64,000 nt of DNA from Euptelea pleiosperma (taxonomy: Eukaryota > Streptophyta > Magnoliopsida > Ranunculales > Eupteleaceae). Positions 45,760-60,700 of this stretch are shown one piece after another (position 1 is the first letter of the stretch; each line of letters opens with the position of its first letter). The notes under the pieces were generated by a model. It saw only the letters and a list, made by a program, of their open reading frames with translations, had not been told where the DNA came from and ran no database searches. Both the position numbers and the translations under genes were made by a program. The stretch is taken from assembly GCA_035048495.1 (NCBI GenBank), contig CM068545.1, positions 15,025,702-15,089,701 on the forward strand. The letters are read 5' to 3'.

Positions 45760-48700
45760 CTAATGCACAGGGTTGGGAATTGCGGGAGGTTGGCCCTGTT
45801 GGACAGAAAGTGGGGGCCGTTTGTTGTGCACCTAGACATATATCAAAAGGTCAGAGAAATAAAACAGAACAACTTTATACAAGAACACCCAAATGAATGT
45901 AAGTAAAGATCGTCTCTCATATTTATATTAAAACAAATATTGTTTCCCATATGAATATATCAAGAGAAGAATCTGAAATATTTTGAGTATCCTAAGTTTC
46001 TTGATATTCCGTTGATCAAGTGAAAGCACAAATTCGCAGGACAACCAGAATAGTCTAAAAGATCTAACGGGTATCAACAATTACTGTTTACCTTCTTTAA
46101 GAAAGATGGAATTCTGTTCATTTCCTACAATCGTTGAATTTGATTTTGAAAGAATGGACATATAACCTTGCATTTTCAAATATTATGGTCTCTTCCAACA
46201 TAACTCCACCAGTGTAGTGCTTTGCATCGCAGTCCAGTACCACGCCTGGATGAAGGAGGAGGGCTCCGTCAGGTTGGCAGCCGATGTAAAAAATTTATTC
46301 TATCATGAATCCAGAACAATTTGAATGCAGGAACTGGATTCGCACAGCCGACCCATATAGCTGGAATATGGCTTATGATGATGAATATAGTCTCATTCAA
46401 CATCAAACCGTGTCCTTGACCTCCTACAAAAAGATATTGAACTTCACCTCTCCTCCAACTGTCCCCGGTTGATCATTGCCTCCAATAGTTTTAAGCATAC
46501 CTGAGGTAGTTCAAGATTGATTTTGAGAAAAGCTCAACAATAAGATCACCTCAGCCCCCATGTTCCTTCAGAACAAATTGTTTTCTCACCAAAATCTTCG
46601 TTTTACCTTAGTTGCAATAATCTTCTAAGCAAGGAGCCAATTCCACTTCAAACACACCCTCTTTCTTACATGTTGCTCTGACCACCAAGTATCATTACAA
46701 ACCTTGATCAACTGTATAATTTTGAGGTTTTTGTCATTTTCAAATCAAGATGTTGTAAAGTTCTCTTTAGACAAAGACTGGACAACATAATTCCTATAAT
46801 TTGTTCTATATAAGAACATAAATTTTCAAATTCTGTCATATTACTTCTTGAAGACAATTTCTATTTCGTCGGCACAAATTTCATCATCCGAGCAACTAAC
46901 CTGGTAGCTTGGCTGGGTTGGTTCTCCCCGTCTATGAAGTCCGTCCTATTCCACACACCACTGGATGGATGTGCACAGGAACTCAACTAGAAACAACCCT
47001 TCTGAAGCATCTGCCTTTGAAATCTAAACATGTGTGAAAACATTCTATTTGTATTAATTTTGTACAAGAAATAGGTACAAGGCTGGACCTCGGATGGGGC
47101 CTATCCAAGGTTCTGGAACACAGACAAGCCAACCAACCCAAGGCTGTAGACCTCAGATAACTTTAGTCCGAGGCTTTTCAATAAGAATGAGTATGTGCAC
47201 CCAGTACTATACCTCCTAGTGTACTTGGGCCCCCAATTAGGGTCTTTGAGGTGTCCATAAAAAAATTGTCTACACAGGCATTCAACTAGATACTGTTCTC
47301 ACACCCGGTCCTTTACACTCACATTTTCTACTTGATAAATTGCCACCCTTGACCTCTCTATTTTAGTTTGGGGGTGTTTAAGTTGGTGTAATTTGTACAA
47401 GGACATCGTAATAAACATGCTTTATTTCAGATTGTATATTTGTAAAAGAACTCTTTAGTCTTCCTCTAGGTATTTTGATGCTGGACGGGGGGAACCCCGT
47501 TCTGTGAGCGGGGAGGTAATGAGAGACGATGACAGAGAAAGATAGGGATAGAAGGATATCTTCAGCTTCGCACCGAATTAGCTTGGCTTCGCACCAAGGT
47601 AAACTGGATTCACACAGGGTTTTCCATTCACAAGAGATTTCTCAAAATAATTTTTTTATTTCTTGTACCATAATGAAAAATTACATAAAGATTGTTTAAA
47701 TACTAGCTCACTTAACCTAATCTAATCCTGGCAATCCAAATAAATTAATAAAGCCCAATGACCCAAATAAAATACTACAACTTAGGGCTGCAATTTGGGC
47801 GGGCTCAACCCGAGCCCGACGGGTTGAACTCGACATTAGGGTTGGGTTGGGTTAGGCCTTTTAGAACTTGGGTTGGGTTTGGGCCGGACTTTTTGTAACC
47901 CGATCAAATTGGGTTGGGTTAGGGTTGAGGCTTGACCCAACCCGAGCCCGACTTACAAACTATATATATATTAGTTTTGGGTCAGGATCGGGGGACAACA
48001 ATTTCATACAACATTTTTGACAACAATTTTGACGTACCCACATGGAAGATTAATCAATAGCTATTTTTTTGTGAGGATGATCTCCTCATCATATAAATCA
48101 CCCCTACAAAAAATCAACTTATTCTGAAATTTCTAACCCCATCAAATGTGGTTTTCAAGTTAACGATAAAAAAAAACGTTCCATAATTCTTCAACTTGTA
48201 AACCAGTCTACGAATATCAGATTGATTTGAATTTTTGTGAGGATGATCTCCTCACTATAGAGACCATCCTTGCCAAAAATCAGCTTATTCCAATACTTCT
48301 AATTTATAAATTGGCCGACGGCAATTTTTGTTGTAAAAAATGTTGTATGAAATTGTTGTCCCCCGATCCTGACCCATTATGTTACCGACAAATATCCACA
48401 CTACATTTTGGCAAATGCAACAACCCATGGATGTTTGTCCTTAGTAACTACAACCTTTGTGTGATATTACCAAATGTCATTGAAACTATATTTTGGCATT
48501 TTATGTGATCGGTTGATAGTGACAATATCGTGTTTTTCACCAACGATTGTTTTTGGTTATTTCTTTAGTGACTTTTATCATGCATTTGAGTTAATGAACT
48601 TTTCCGTTATTATGAAAATATCATGTTTTCTTTCACGAGCTTTGGAAATGAAGTTATGCTATTATTTAATGGTTAGCACAACGGCTATTGTATTGACCGA

Positions 48701-51700
48701 TAAATTATTTTAATATGAAAAAATTCAACAATATTTCCTACCAATAAAAAAATTAAGAATTATATTGACCAACCCGACTAACCCGACCCAACCCAATAGG
48801 GTTGGGTTAGGGTTGGAAAATCTAGGCCCGACCTTGGGTTGGGTTAGGGTTGACAGCCTTTAAGGTTGGGTTGGGCTAGGGTTGACCTCCAACCCGACCC
48901 AACCCGCCCGAGCTGCAGCCCTACTACAACTTAACCAACTAAGCAAAATTACAATGAGCCCCACAACTTTGGATCAGAACTTGGCAACCCATCAGTATTT
49001 CCTCTTAGTACTAAATCTTATTCATCCCATTTGTTTTAACCACTGAGATTATAAAATTCCAATGTGACCTTTCTCCTTGGGTATGCGACAGTATGGTTTG
49101 AATTTTAACCAACCTCTTCATAAAGACCGTGCATGAAGGGGAGTAAGGGACCATTATCAGTGTAGATAACGGACTAGTCCAAAGAGAACTTTCAACATTT
49201 ATAAGATTAGTTCCTGTGATTTCTCAATCCTGTTTGGTTACATAAAAACCCTACACTTCATCAAGAAGGTTTCCAAATAGTAGCACTGATTTTGCATGAT
49301 AACAATCATCGAAGTGACGTGTTAAAGTTGCATGTTTGCTTATCGTCCTTCCCCTTGGTGTGTTATACCCCACACAAGCATTCCAGTGATAGTTATTCAT
49401 AATTAATGGCAAGTAACACATATATAGCACATGTAAATATATATTCTGTTGTGAATAACTAACGTACTCCAATTTCTGTCACAGAACGGCAACAGGAACA
49501 CCTAACTGATGGAGCTCCATATGGGTACATCAGCAACACAGAACAACTCCCACACTTAACATTCCCAACCTGATGAGCTGCAAAAAGAAGAGTGAAGTGA
49601 GAAATAAAATTTCTTGCCTTTATATACAATTCACCACACAAATTCCATAACAGTGAAAGCAATATTCTTCATCAGATAAAAGACAACTGTGTATGAACCT
49701 CAATAATCAATGGGAAAAACTATGCAAAATCTGGATTCTAAATACACACGTGCACAGACAACACAGACATGCCTGCTTGTGCGTCACAGGAAAAGTGAAC
49801 AGTTCGTTACCAAATGGTAGTAATGGTTCAAAGAGAAAAATACTCAATCTAACTGAGCTGCAAGGACAGATATAAGCCTCCAGAACACCATAAATTAAAT
49901 TACAGGAAAACCTATGATATCTGCTGCGTAGACTATCACCGTAACAAGATGGCCTACCAAACGTCAAACTGATAACCGTGGCTGACATGCTAGGGGGTGA
50001 AAAGGCAGCATTCATACCTTCTGTAAGAAACGAAAAATAAAAAACTACCCCGTTATATGATCCAAACCAAATAATACATCTGATTATTTTGGACAATCAG
50101 AAAGAGTATGGCGAATGGTCCAGAAAGAGAAAGGGGAGAAAAAAATCCATAGAACAAATAGTTACGAACAGGCTTTCTGTGAGAAGCCCATCTATTGTTG
50201 TTTGAAAAAAAAAACAGATGAGATCTCTACCATGTCAAGGTACCAGATGTGAAAAAGTAAATGGATACTTCTGATCAATAACCACATTTTGCCTGTATGG
50301 TGCTGATTAAATGGACAGTAGAAAGAATCCTTTCCTTGAGAAAATCAGCTAAAATTATGAAATAGAAGAGGCTGCCAAAGTCCCTCACATAATGAAAAAC
50401 AAGCAATAAAAAAAACATGCTTCCTTCATCACAAGCTCAGTCTTACTAGCAAAACACAACATAGACATAGGGTCAGGGATCGGGGGACAACAATTTTCAC
50501 AACATTTTTTACAACAATTTTGGCGTACCCACATGGAAGATGAATCAATGGCTGATTTTTGGTGAGGATGATCTCCTCACCATATATATCACCCCTACAA
50601 AAAATCAGCACATTCTGAAATTTCTAACCCCATCAAGTGTGGTCTTCAAGTTAATGGTAAAAATAGACGGTCCATAATTCTTCAACTTCTAAACCAATCT
50701 ACGAATATCATAATGATTTGAATTTTTGTGAGGATGATCTCCTCACCATAGAGACCATCCTCGCCAAAAATCATCCAATTCCAAAACTTCTAAATTATAT
50801 ATTGGCACATGCCAATTTTTTGTTGTAAAAAATGCTGTGAAAATTGTTGTCCCCCGATCCTGACCCATCTATATATATATAAGTTCTGAAAAGAAATTTT
50901 CAGGATTTAAAGGCAAACAAAGGATTAGACTGCCCATGGTATGAAAAAAATTTGAAAAGGTTTCAAAAACAAAGTTACCGTTGGTTTGTTAAAATATACA
51001 TAGTTTAGTGCTCAATTTTCCTTTTAGATTCAAAAGGAAGAAAAAAGAGCAAGGAAAATAGTATACGAAAGAAAGAAAACGAGTTAAAAACATGTGTTGC
51101 TAAGTCCAAAATTCATATTCACTCTCTCCAACCCTCTTTTCTTCACTCTTCTTCTTTTCTTCCCCGAACTTCAACTACAACAGATGCCACAAGAAGTTGT
51201 TTTAACATCAAGAAAAGGAACAAAATAATCAACACATAAGATAATACTTTTGTAGGAGGAAAATTGAGGTAATTTTACTGGTCTTTAGTGTTTTAGAATT
51301 GTTTTCATAGAAAATTATCAGCTCTTAAGATTTGGAAAAATCCTTTTTCATTTGGAAGTCCAATTTGTTGACCAACTTCCAAAAATCGGATTATGTTCTT
51401 GAACTAGAAAATCACTTTCTCTGTTGGAATTTGATTTTAGAAATATTTTTATTTAATCCAAATAGGGGGTATTCCTTTATTATGTCCACTGTGCAAGTGA
51501 AAGAACCAGAATGACTGGGCTCATAGTAAAATCTGGATTTTTAGAGCCCGCTCGACCTCTCAGTAAAACTATTTGGAGTTTGGGAGCCTTGTCGACCGCT
51601 CGAATAGGTTGTTCGACCGCTCAGTAAAACTCTATGAGTTTGGGAGCTGGGTCGACTGCTAACCGGTTGACCGTCCAGACAAAATGTTCTTGATTTTTAG

Positions 51701-54700
51701 AGGCCGGTTGACAGCGCTTCCTAATTGTTGAAAATTTGAACGTTGGATGGGCTGTGCTTTGCTCCATTTATATGGTTTCTTCCCCCTTTGATAAGGTGAT
51801 GATACTTCAAGTAAAATCCTTGATTCCCAAATTTCCTAAGAGTAATCTATTGGTGCCCTAGTCTCCTTGAATACATTCACACAAGTAAAACCTTTGAAGA
51901 CTTTCTTGGCTTGTGAGCACCATAGTAAAATCTTTTGCTTAAGCCATTCGAAGCTTCTACGAGTGGAGGTGAACGCCCTACACGTGGAGAAGAGCTTGGT
52001 AAAGAATCCAACGGAGCTTCAACACCTCTCCCATTGAATCGAGTGGATTCTCGATAAGTAGGCTAGGTGGATTTCTAACCTTATTTTTTCAATTGTGTAA
52101 GTTGTAATGCTTGATTCATTGAATAAAAGTAATTAGCTCGGTTCGAGCTTTTGGGATTGGACGTAGGTGTGGATACACCGGATCACTATAAACCTCGTCT
52201 TGTGGATTGTTCTCATTGTCTCTACCTCAATCCTTTTAGAGTGGTTGTATGCCTTAATTGCTATCGTGTGAATGCATGTGTGCATGATTCAATTGTTGTA
52301 ATCTTAAGTTTTATTCTTAATCAACTAAGATTTTTAAACAGTCCTATTCCCCCCCTTTAGGACTTCTTGTAGTAGTAAGAAAGGAATTTCAATAGCAACT
52401 TACGAGATTACAGAGGGCCAAACTAACCAACATAAACAAAATAGACACTCTATTACATTTTAACCTTTATAGGCATTTTTATATCATTATTATACAATAC
52501 TTCAATTTTGAATGGATAAAATATATAATTATATTTTTTTTTATTTAATAGGTTGGATATGATCGGGTCTGGAACTCTATTCTATCTATTGGATCGGTTT
52601 CTCTTAACGGATTGAATCTGGGGTATATTTTCTTATCTGATTGGGTCTAGCTGACTCGAATCCGATCCATTGACAGCCCTAGTGGTGGGGAAGGCTTTGG
52701 TTCAGGTACCAGTGTATCCACAAACCCTATTATGTAACTTGGTTTGGGTCTCTTCAATTCTAGTTCTAGTACTTGAATAACTCATCCTAAACTAAACCCT
52801 AAACCCTTCGATTTCATGAAATCCAACCGTGGTTGATAGTGCTGAGCTGGCATTCACTTTACTAAAACAAATCACCATTGGATTTCACGAAATCCACGGC
52901 CGAGAATTTGGGTCAGAAAAAGTGGGTGCTCAGAGCCTGAGCCGCCAAAAAAACCCTGTTCTTTTCTTTTCTAACTGTGCATTGAGTTGCCACAATAAAT
53001 AGATTCACCCCTCCAAACTAATCTTTAAAAACAGTCAATTGAGTTCAAACTTTGATATATTTTGCTGCTTCTTCGAAAAACTCCCCTAATTCACTCATGA
53101 CATCCACTCGTAATAATAGCAATAATAATAAGAGGAAATATTTTTTAAGCCTCACTTAAGAATGCTAAATATTATCCAATCAATTAAAATGTTTTAAACA
53201 TATTCGAACATGAAATAATAATAATTTTGTCTACTCCAAACATTTGAGATAAAGCGAGGCAATGATGATGATGGTGATTTTTTAGAATAAGTCAATAAGT
53301 GAAAAGTATTGGGTCCAGGTCCATGATGAAAAATATTCATATCGAACGGTTACGAATCACCGATTAGGGTTTTTTTTTAGGTCAAATTCCAACCATCATT
53401 TAGTGTTGTCGTTAACGGTAGTCCATTAGTGATAAAAATCTAGTAGGCTGATTTAACTTCCGTTATTGGATTCTACTGTTGGACAAATTCATATTTTGCT
53501 CTCACTAACTGCCACAATTGTGTGGGCCCCATTAAGTAAAGCCTTTATATAGATATATACATATATCACGTATTATATCATATTTCATTAATTAATATAA
53601 TAATATTATTTATATAGATATATACATAATTTATATATATCGGATCAGTACTTGATCAGTAAATGCTCGATCTGGTTAAGTTGTTTCAGACCTTGGTCAG
53701 AACAAGAAATATGACTTTCTGCTTTTATTGGCCTTCCAGACTTAGCCACAACCCACAGATCACTAACTACTAAAGTTCTAGCCTATTAAAGTTCAGAAGG
53801 TTAGAGTTAGGGAATTCTTAACAAAGAAACTTGGGTCCAAATCATATACATTTGATGCACATTTTCCTTGACCTTGAGCTCTCCAATCTTTAGCATTTGC
53901 CTTGAGCTTGACCATAAGGAGTTTGAAGTACTTTGTTTGATCTTCCATAAGGAGCTGGATCAGATGATCTACCAATGAAGCTTAATCCAATGCAACCTTA
54001 ATCTTCATGCCTTGACTCTCTAAGATATTACATGACTTGGACTAGACAAAGACATATAAATAATGGCATACATTGATCATAGAATTGACAGTACAATAAA
54101 AATGACTTTACATCTACAGCACATTAAGGGCATTTATGTACTTTTGTACCTCACAGATATATATAATAAACTTGGGTAGAGAGAAAACATTAATCTCTCC
54201 CTCTGCTTATTTTTTTGCTCCTTTTATTCTTCTTCCTTTTTTGTCCCAAAACCTACGTGCTATCAAAGCATCAAAGATTGATTACTCCTCGAATACTTGT
54301 CTGATTGACCCAAGGCTAGAGGGCTTTTCATCATCAAGTTGAGCTTTTTAATTTGTTACAAATCTTGTGAGCATCTGCCATGTCATATGGCGGTGTTAGC
54401 TTGTACAGCTTGTCTTCTCTAGATGTACCCAGATGTGTGCATAAAATCCCGCCTTTGCATTTTCCCTAGTTCTCACTTTGTTCCTTTTGGTTATAGAGTA
54501 AAGTGAGTTCAGTCAGGTTTTTGAATACTCCAATGATTATTTGCATGTAAAGCAGCTTAGCCTTTTGCTTTTATTACAATTAACAAACAGTGTTTTGTTT
54601 AATTGGATGTGAAGGCGGCATTTTCCCTAGTTCTCACTTCTCTAGCTATGACAGTGTTATGTTTAATTGGATGGTCTGGATTTTTCAATTTAAAGTCAAT

Positions 54701-57700
54701 TTTTCATGAGGTTGGGAATACCGAAATGTTAATGGTTAGTAGTTTAAGAGACAACAAATGAAAACAAACTTCAACCATTAAAATTATTCTAACACAAACC
54801 ATTACTCTAATGTAGTATTTATAAATTAAATTTTTATAAAAGAGGCACAAACACTAGTTAAAACATATAAACCAGAATCAATCCCCCAGTTTAAGCTTTT
54901 AGAGTAAAGTGATTGTCAACAGTAATGCATAAAATGGTGATCGAACTTTAAAAGCATAATTCACTAACTTAATGTTATCTCAATGCTAATAATAGATCCT
55001 CATACGATGTAGCATTAGTAGCTGTTGAAGGCAAAACAGGTAGATTCTCAAGTGACATGGCTCTTGAACCCCCTGAAGGCGAAGCGGGTAGATTCTCAAG
55101 TGACATGGCTCCCCCTGAACTCGAAGGTGGGGGAACATGTAGATCTTGGCTAACTGGGGGTGCACGAAAGCAGCAAAGTTTTCCGCCCATGAAATCGAGT
55201 ATGAAACAAATAGAGAAAAAAAATCAAAATGAGAAGCTCAGATGAGCAACAAAGAATACGTGTAAATCAAAATCAAAACACGTATTATATGTTGCTCATA
55301 AGGATTTAGTCATCAAAATCAAAACACGTAGTAAACTTTGCTGCTTTCGTGCACCCACGGCTGGCCAGGATCTACCTGTTCCCCACCTTCGAGTTCAGGG
55401 GGTTCAAGAGCCACGTCACCTGAGAATCCACCCACTCCGCCTTCAAGGGGTTCAAGAGTCACGTCACCTAAGAATCTACCCACTTCGCCTTCAGCAGCTT
55501 CCAGCGCTACATCACCTGAGGATCTATTATTGACATTAAGGTAACATTAAATTAGTGAATTATGCTTTTAAATTTCGATCACCATTTTATGCATTATTGT
55601 TGACAATCACTTTACTCTAAAAGCTTAAGCTGAGGGATTGATTCCGGTTTATATGTTTTAAGTTTTAACTAGTGTTTGTGCTTCTTTTATAAAAATTTAA
55701 TTCATAAATACTACATTAGAATAATGGTTTGTATTAGAATAATTTTAATGGTTGAAGTTTGCTTTCGTTTGTCGTCTCTTAAACTACTAATCATTAACAT
55801 TTCGGTATTCCCAACCTCATGAAAAATTGACTTTAATTTGACAAATCCAGACCAGCCAATTAAACACAACACTGTCAAAAGTGAGGACTAGGGAAAATCC
55901 CGCCTTCACATCCAATTAAACACAACATTGTCTGTTAATTATAATAAAAACAAAAGGCTAAGCTGCTTTACATGCAAATAATCATTGGAGTATTCAAAAA
56001 CCTAATTGAACTCACTTAATCGAGACTCAGGTCGAGTTGAACGGTCATTAAATTTATAACACTTGATAAATTTGTACAATTATGGACGTACTGCCGGTCC
56101 AGAAAAGCATACTACAGATGCCAAATAAAGTTAACGAATTTCGGTGATTGTACCATCTGATCTACTAGATTGATTGATTTATAAACCCATTAAGGGCATT
56201 TAAATATATATATATAGTAAACTTAAGTAGAAAGAAATCGATAATCTCTCCGTCTCCCTTTCTCTCTACTCTTCTTTCGTCTCTTTTTCCCGAAACCTAC
56301 AATATTCAATCCGTTCGACTCATAAATACCCAGAATTGAATGTACTGTCTGAGAGTCTAACACATTCAGACCCACAAAATTCCCCAGGACAAGTTTGGGT
56401 AACAATAGTTGCTATAAAAGGCTGATATAGAGATATATTTTGCCTTTGGAAAGACCAATGGACATGCATTGGATGCATAACTTCAAAATAACAAAGAAAA
56501 GAGATAAGGAAAGACCCGGCCAATGGGTAATAAATTGCAACTACTAGAAAAGGTCGACATATCATATATCTCAAGACAAAGCTTGAATTTCAATTTTACA
56601 TCCAATGGGGTAATAATTTGCAACTATTAGAAAAGATCAATATATCACATAACTTCAATCTGAAGCTTGAATTTACATTGTTTCATATAGAAGGATGCAA
56701 ACCTAAGGAACTATGACTAGAAATAATTTCTGCAGTATTTTAAGCTATAAATCCAAAACAATACATCATCATATTATCTCTTTGGTCAAAACTACAAGCT
56801 AAGAAACATACCGGCACATATTTATTAGGATGAAGACAACTTTAATAACAACTGTTAAAACCAGAAAGAATAAATACAAGAAGATTGGCTGTTAAACAGC
56901 ATGGGAGTTATCAATCAAAAGGAAGAAAAAAAGAAGGCATATGAGTTAGGAATCTTCTGTGGGGTAAATGAAGATAACGAACCCTCTAATACAAGATTGA
57001 TTGTCTGACAGCTTGAGCATTTAACATGTATGGCTCCTTTTGGATAAGAAAGTAGAGTGCGACAGGTTCCGCAAACCATTTGACCCATTTCTGCATCCAA
57101 ATATGTAGTTCAGATACTGAGAAAACTGCTTTAAGAATCATATTCGAGCTTATGAAATAATGAGCACCATACTCATGAAAAACTTTTACCATCTAAGTCA
57201 CCCTAAACAGACAAAAATATTTAGCATAACGAGACCAAGATATAGCATTTAAACTACAATAGAGTGAAAGAGGGACCACAAACTTTATTGATTAACAAGC
57301 TTACATGTTAGTAAAACTTCAAGTTATAGGAAGGAAATTGTATTGCAGGTCTGACGAACCAATTTGGTCAAAGAATTTTGGGAATTTTAACGTTTATCAA
57401 TGTGCATAATGTTTTCAAGCTTTGTAGGGATTTTAACTGAATAACATTCAAGTTCCACATAGTCATTATTTCTGGTGGTTTTTAAGTTCATAAGATTCAA
57501 AATTTTGCTTTTGCATAGTAGCATATGGTATGTGTTCCTACCTCCCTCTCCCTCTCCCTCTCCTGACCACTCCGCATCTACTCATGACAATCCCCAGATA
57601 GAGATCTAGGTCCAGAACTTCTGCCAATTGCAACATGATTCTCAAACAGTAACTATGCTGCATTGATTCGAGGTACAGGTGCAGAGTGTTCGACTCGCCA

Positions 57701-60700
57701 AACCTTGAAAAGTGGAATTGCTAGTTACTTTAAATAATGTGAAACAAAGTATATTTTTTTTATAATATAATGAGGATACAGTGGATAATGTTGTTGGTGT
57801 ATTTATTTAGTATAAACGTGCATGTAGGGGTATTTCTGTCCCTTCCTATGTATTTTGTCTTTTCTTATTGTTAGCTTCAAGGGAGGGCATACTTATACTT
57901 TGTGTCCAACCAAAGTGAATATAAGCACTTTACGGGAGATCGTGCACTCTTAATGAAGTGCACTTTCTCTCCCCTCTTTCTCTTGCGTCATCTCTTCTCT
58001 TCTTCTTCTTCTTTCTCTTCTCTGCTTCACTTCTCTTTTCCATATTTTTCTCATTTGTTGTTGGTATGCTGAAACCTTAGATAAATCTACAAACATGATA
58101 GGATACCGTAAGACCTGTATCATATAATAGACAAGAGAATGAATTTATACAATGTTATATTTGTTGCATAGGAAATTTCAATTGTAAAAGGTAAAACTCT
58201 TAACCTATGGCAAATATTAATATCTTGCAAGTAAGGAAATGAAAAAAACAAAACAAGATATGGAAGTGTCGCACGATAATCTGTATTGTGTCCGATCCCA
58301 ACACAAGTACTTCAACCATTTAGAAGAACTCATACAGCATAGAATAGTAATCATCTGGACAAGCCATCTCATTGTTGTTGTTGTGTCCTGGGAGCTACTC
58401 CAACATGACACCCATGGTGGGTTTTCGGCATATGTTGGGCACATAGTTTAGTTAGGAAGATGATGTCATAGCCTGTGGAGGAATCTAGTTTGTGGAGACA
58501 AGCAATGGAAGGCAAGTATGGAGTCGAGGAATTCGGTTGGATTAGTAAAGCAATGCACTCTACGTATGGGTGTAGTGTTTGGAGAGGAATCACGAAGGTC
58601 TTGCCAAAATTTTATAAAGGAATTCTCTTTAGACCTGGGATCGGGAACCGGGTCGATTCAAGCTTGCACGAGATGGGAAGAGGGAGAGGTGTTGTGGGAC
58701 CTGGGGATTAGAAGAGGTTTTAATGATTGGGAAATGGAATCGGTAGCTAGCCTCTTAGCTCGTCTGCTTCAGCAAAATCAAGACAAGTGGCTATGGAGTT
58801 GGTCTAAAGATGCAATTTTTACGGTTCGTTCGTTTTATTTGGCTTTGGAGGACAACAAAACAAAAGTTTTCCAGCTTAACTCATACGGGGAAATAAACTG
58901 CCGTCCAAAGTAGCTTTCTTCATGTAGGTAGCATCCCTAGACAAGATTCTCAGGGTGAATTATTTGATTTCTAGGAGGATGATCATTGTTGACGTTTGTT
59001 CGTTGTGCAAAAGGAGTGGAAAATCGGTGAATCACCTTTTAATTCACTGTGATTTGGCGAGAGAAGTTTGGTCCCATTTCTTGGTTGATTTCGGGATAGT
59101 CTGGGTTATGGTGAATTCTGTGATTGAGGTGGTTTCCAGTTGGCAGGTGTCAACCTTCTCATCTAGAGGCAAAGTGAGTGTGTTGGAATCTATGGAAGAG
59201 AAACCAAAGAATCTTCAATGACAAGCAGGAAGGGATGGCTAGTTTAGTCCTTCATATTAAAAGTTTAATGTTTCTTTGGTCTAAGGCTTTTGAGCAATGT
59301 AGAGGCCTTTCTTTGAGGATTTTTTTTTTTCGGTGGGATTCCATATGTTCTAAGGAAGGTGGGTAGTTAGTTCCCGTTTCTTTGGTTGGGATGTCTAAGT
59401 GATCCCCTTTTAAGGTCAACTCGACCTTTTAGGCTGCTCTTGTATCTCTTTTAAGGCTTTTTGCCTCCTTAATATATTTTTAACTTATCAAAAAAAAAAA
59501 AAATAGGTCCTCTTCTTCATCCAGCAATATGGGTAAACCCCGGGAGGCAAGGTGGAAATGGCAACACAATTGATACCAATTCCCTCTTCAGAAATGAAAC
59601 TTTTCCTATTGTTGACAGATTCTCAACAACGTGCTTCAGCTATCAACATTCATCTATCTAATGCCCGATACCTGGTCCTACAAACATATAGGTTTGGTTC
59701 AAACATTTTTGAGGTGTACAGGCTTGGTTTGAAGCAATGTCAAGAGTATTACAATAATACAGATACAATACCACCTCTACATGTTGGATATGACAATGAC
59801 GATGTATTTTTTCATCCAACAACTGGCTCTGAGGTGGTATTGTATTACCACATACGACAACCCTCCCCCCTCTCTCTGACATATTCACATGTATGTATCT
59901 GAAATACACCATAGCCTCTATCTGACATATTATCATCCTTTTAACATACGCATGAGTGTCTCTTCTATAAAACTTAGAAATGTATAGATTCTCTGTAAAC
60001 GTAGAGATTCTCTACAACCTATCAGGCTATCACTTCAACCAATTATCTTTAAAATGTGAATTATTTTTTTTTAATACAAGTCCCTTTCTCTTCTATAAAA
60101 CATAGAAAAGTAGAGAATCTCTGCAAAAGTAGAGATTCTCTACCTATCACATCAATTATTTGTCTTGAAAATGTGAACCGTAAAAATCAAAATCATGTGA
60201 GTTGAGCAATGTTTAAAAAACTAAAATTATCTTAGTGTATTTAGGTTTATAATTTTTTTTTGAAGTGTTGGTCAATGTATATAATTTGGAGCAATTAGGT
60301 TTATAAAAATGTATTAACCTATCTTTGCATTTAGGTTTATAAAAAATTAATTTACTAAAATCTCATTTTTTTTTAAATAATGAAAAAAACGGCTGTTAAA
60401 AATTACATTCGATATGAAAATATAAAGCTGTTTTTTCGTTACAACGGTTACCTATTCTCTAAAACTTCTGCGAATTTTGAAATGATTTACCTAATTATTT
60501 CTCCCCCAGTTCTCAAACAATGTCGAAAATTTCAAGCAACGTTGATCAAACTGAATCGCAGAGCAAATAACTACGGATTGAAGAATCCTTGATCAATTGA
60601 AATGTGGATTTGAAACCGAAATTCACCGAAAAGTACCAATAAAATTCAGAGAAAGCAAACAATGAGAGTGAAAACTGCTGAGATCTCAAAGTAACTAGTA

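Larger units (their letters stand above)
45832..49467 (-). other. LOL2 intron 3 (3.6 kb)
   Basis: Holds the hAT element at 47783. Around 46860-47640 there are LTR-like pieces (for example CTTCGCACC occurring repeatedly near 47565-47600) without clear borders. No exon with a conserved domain lies between the two flanking LOL2 exons. Confidence 0.65.
49578..56982 (-). other. LOL2 intron 2 (7.4 kb)
   Basis: Contains the foldback at 50470, a Copia LTR at about 51.5-52.4 kb, AT-rich DNA at 52.4-53.8 kb, and the LTR-flanked inverted repeat at 54.1-56.3 kb. No further zinc-finger exon is seen; joining exons 2 and 3 restores the known inter-finger linker directly. Confidence 0.7.

Noticed and set aside
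49693..50096. Frames on both strands next to LOL2 exon 3, including a 129-codon one
   Set aside because: They lie inside intron 2, and joining exons 2 and 3 directly restores the conserved linker between zinc fingers.
59552..59902. 116-codon plus-strand frame after the L1 poly-A
   Set aside because: No homologue recognised, opposite strand to LOL2 and inside its intron 1; kept as unassigned sequence.
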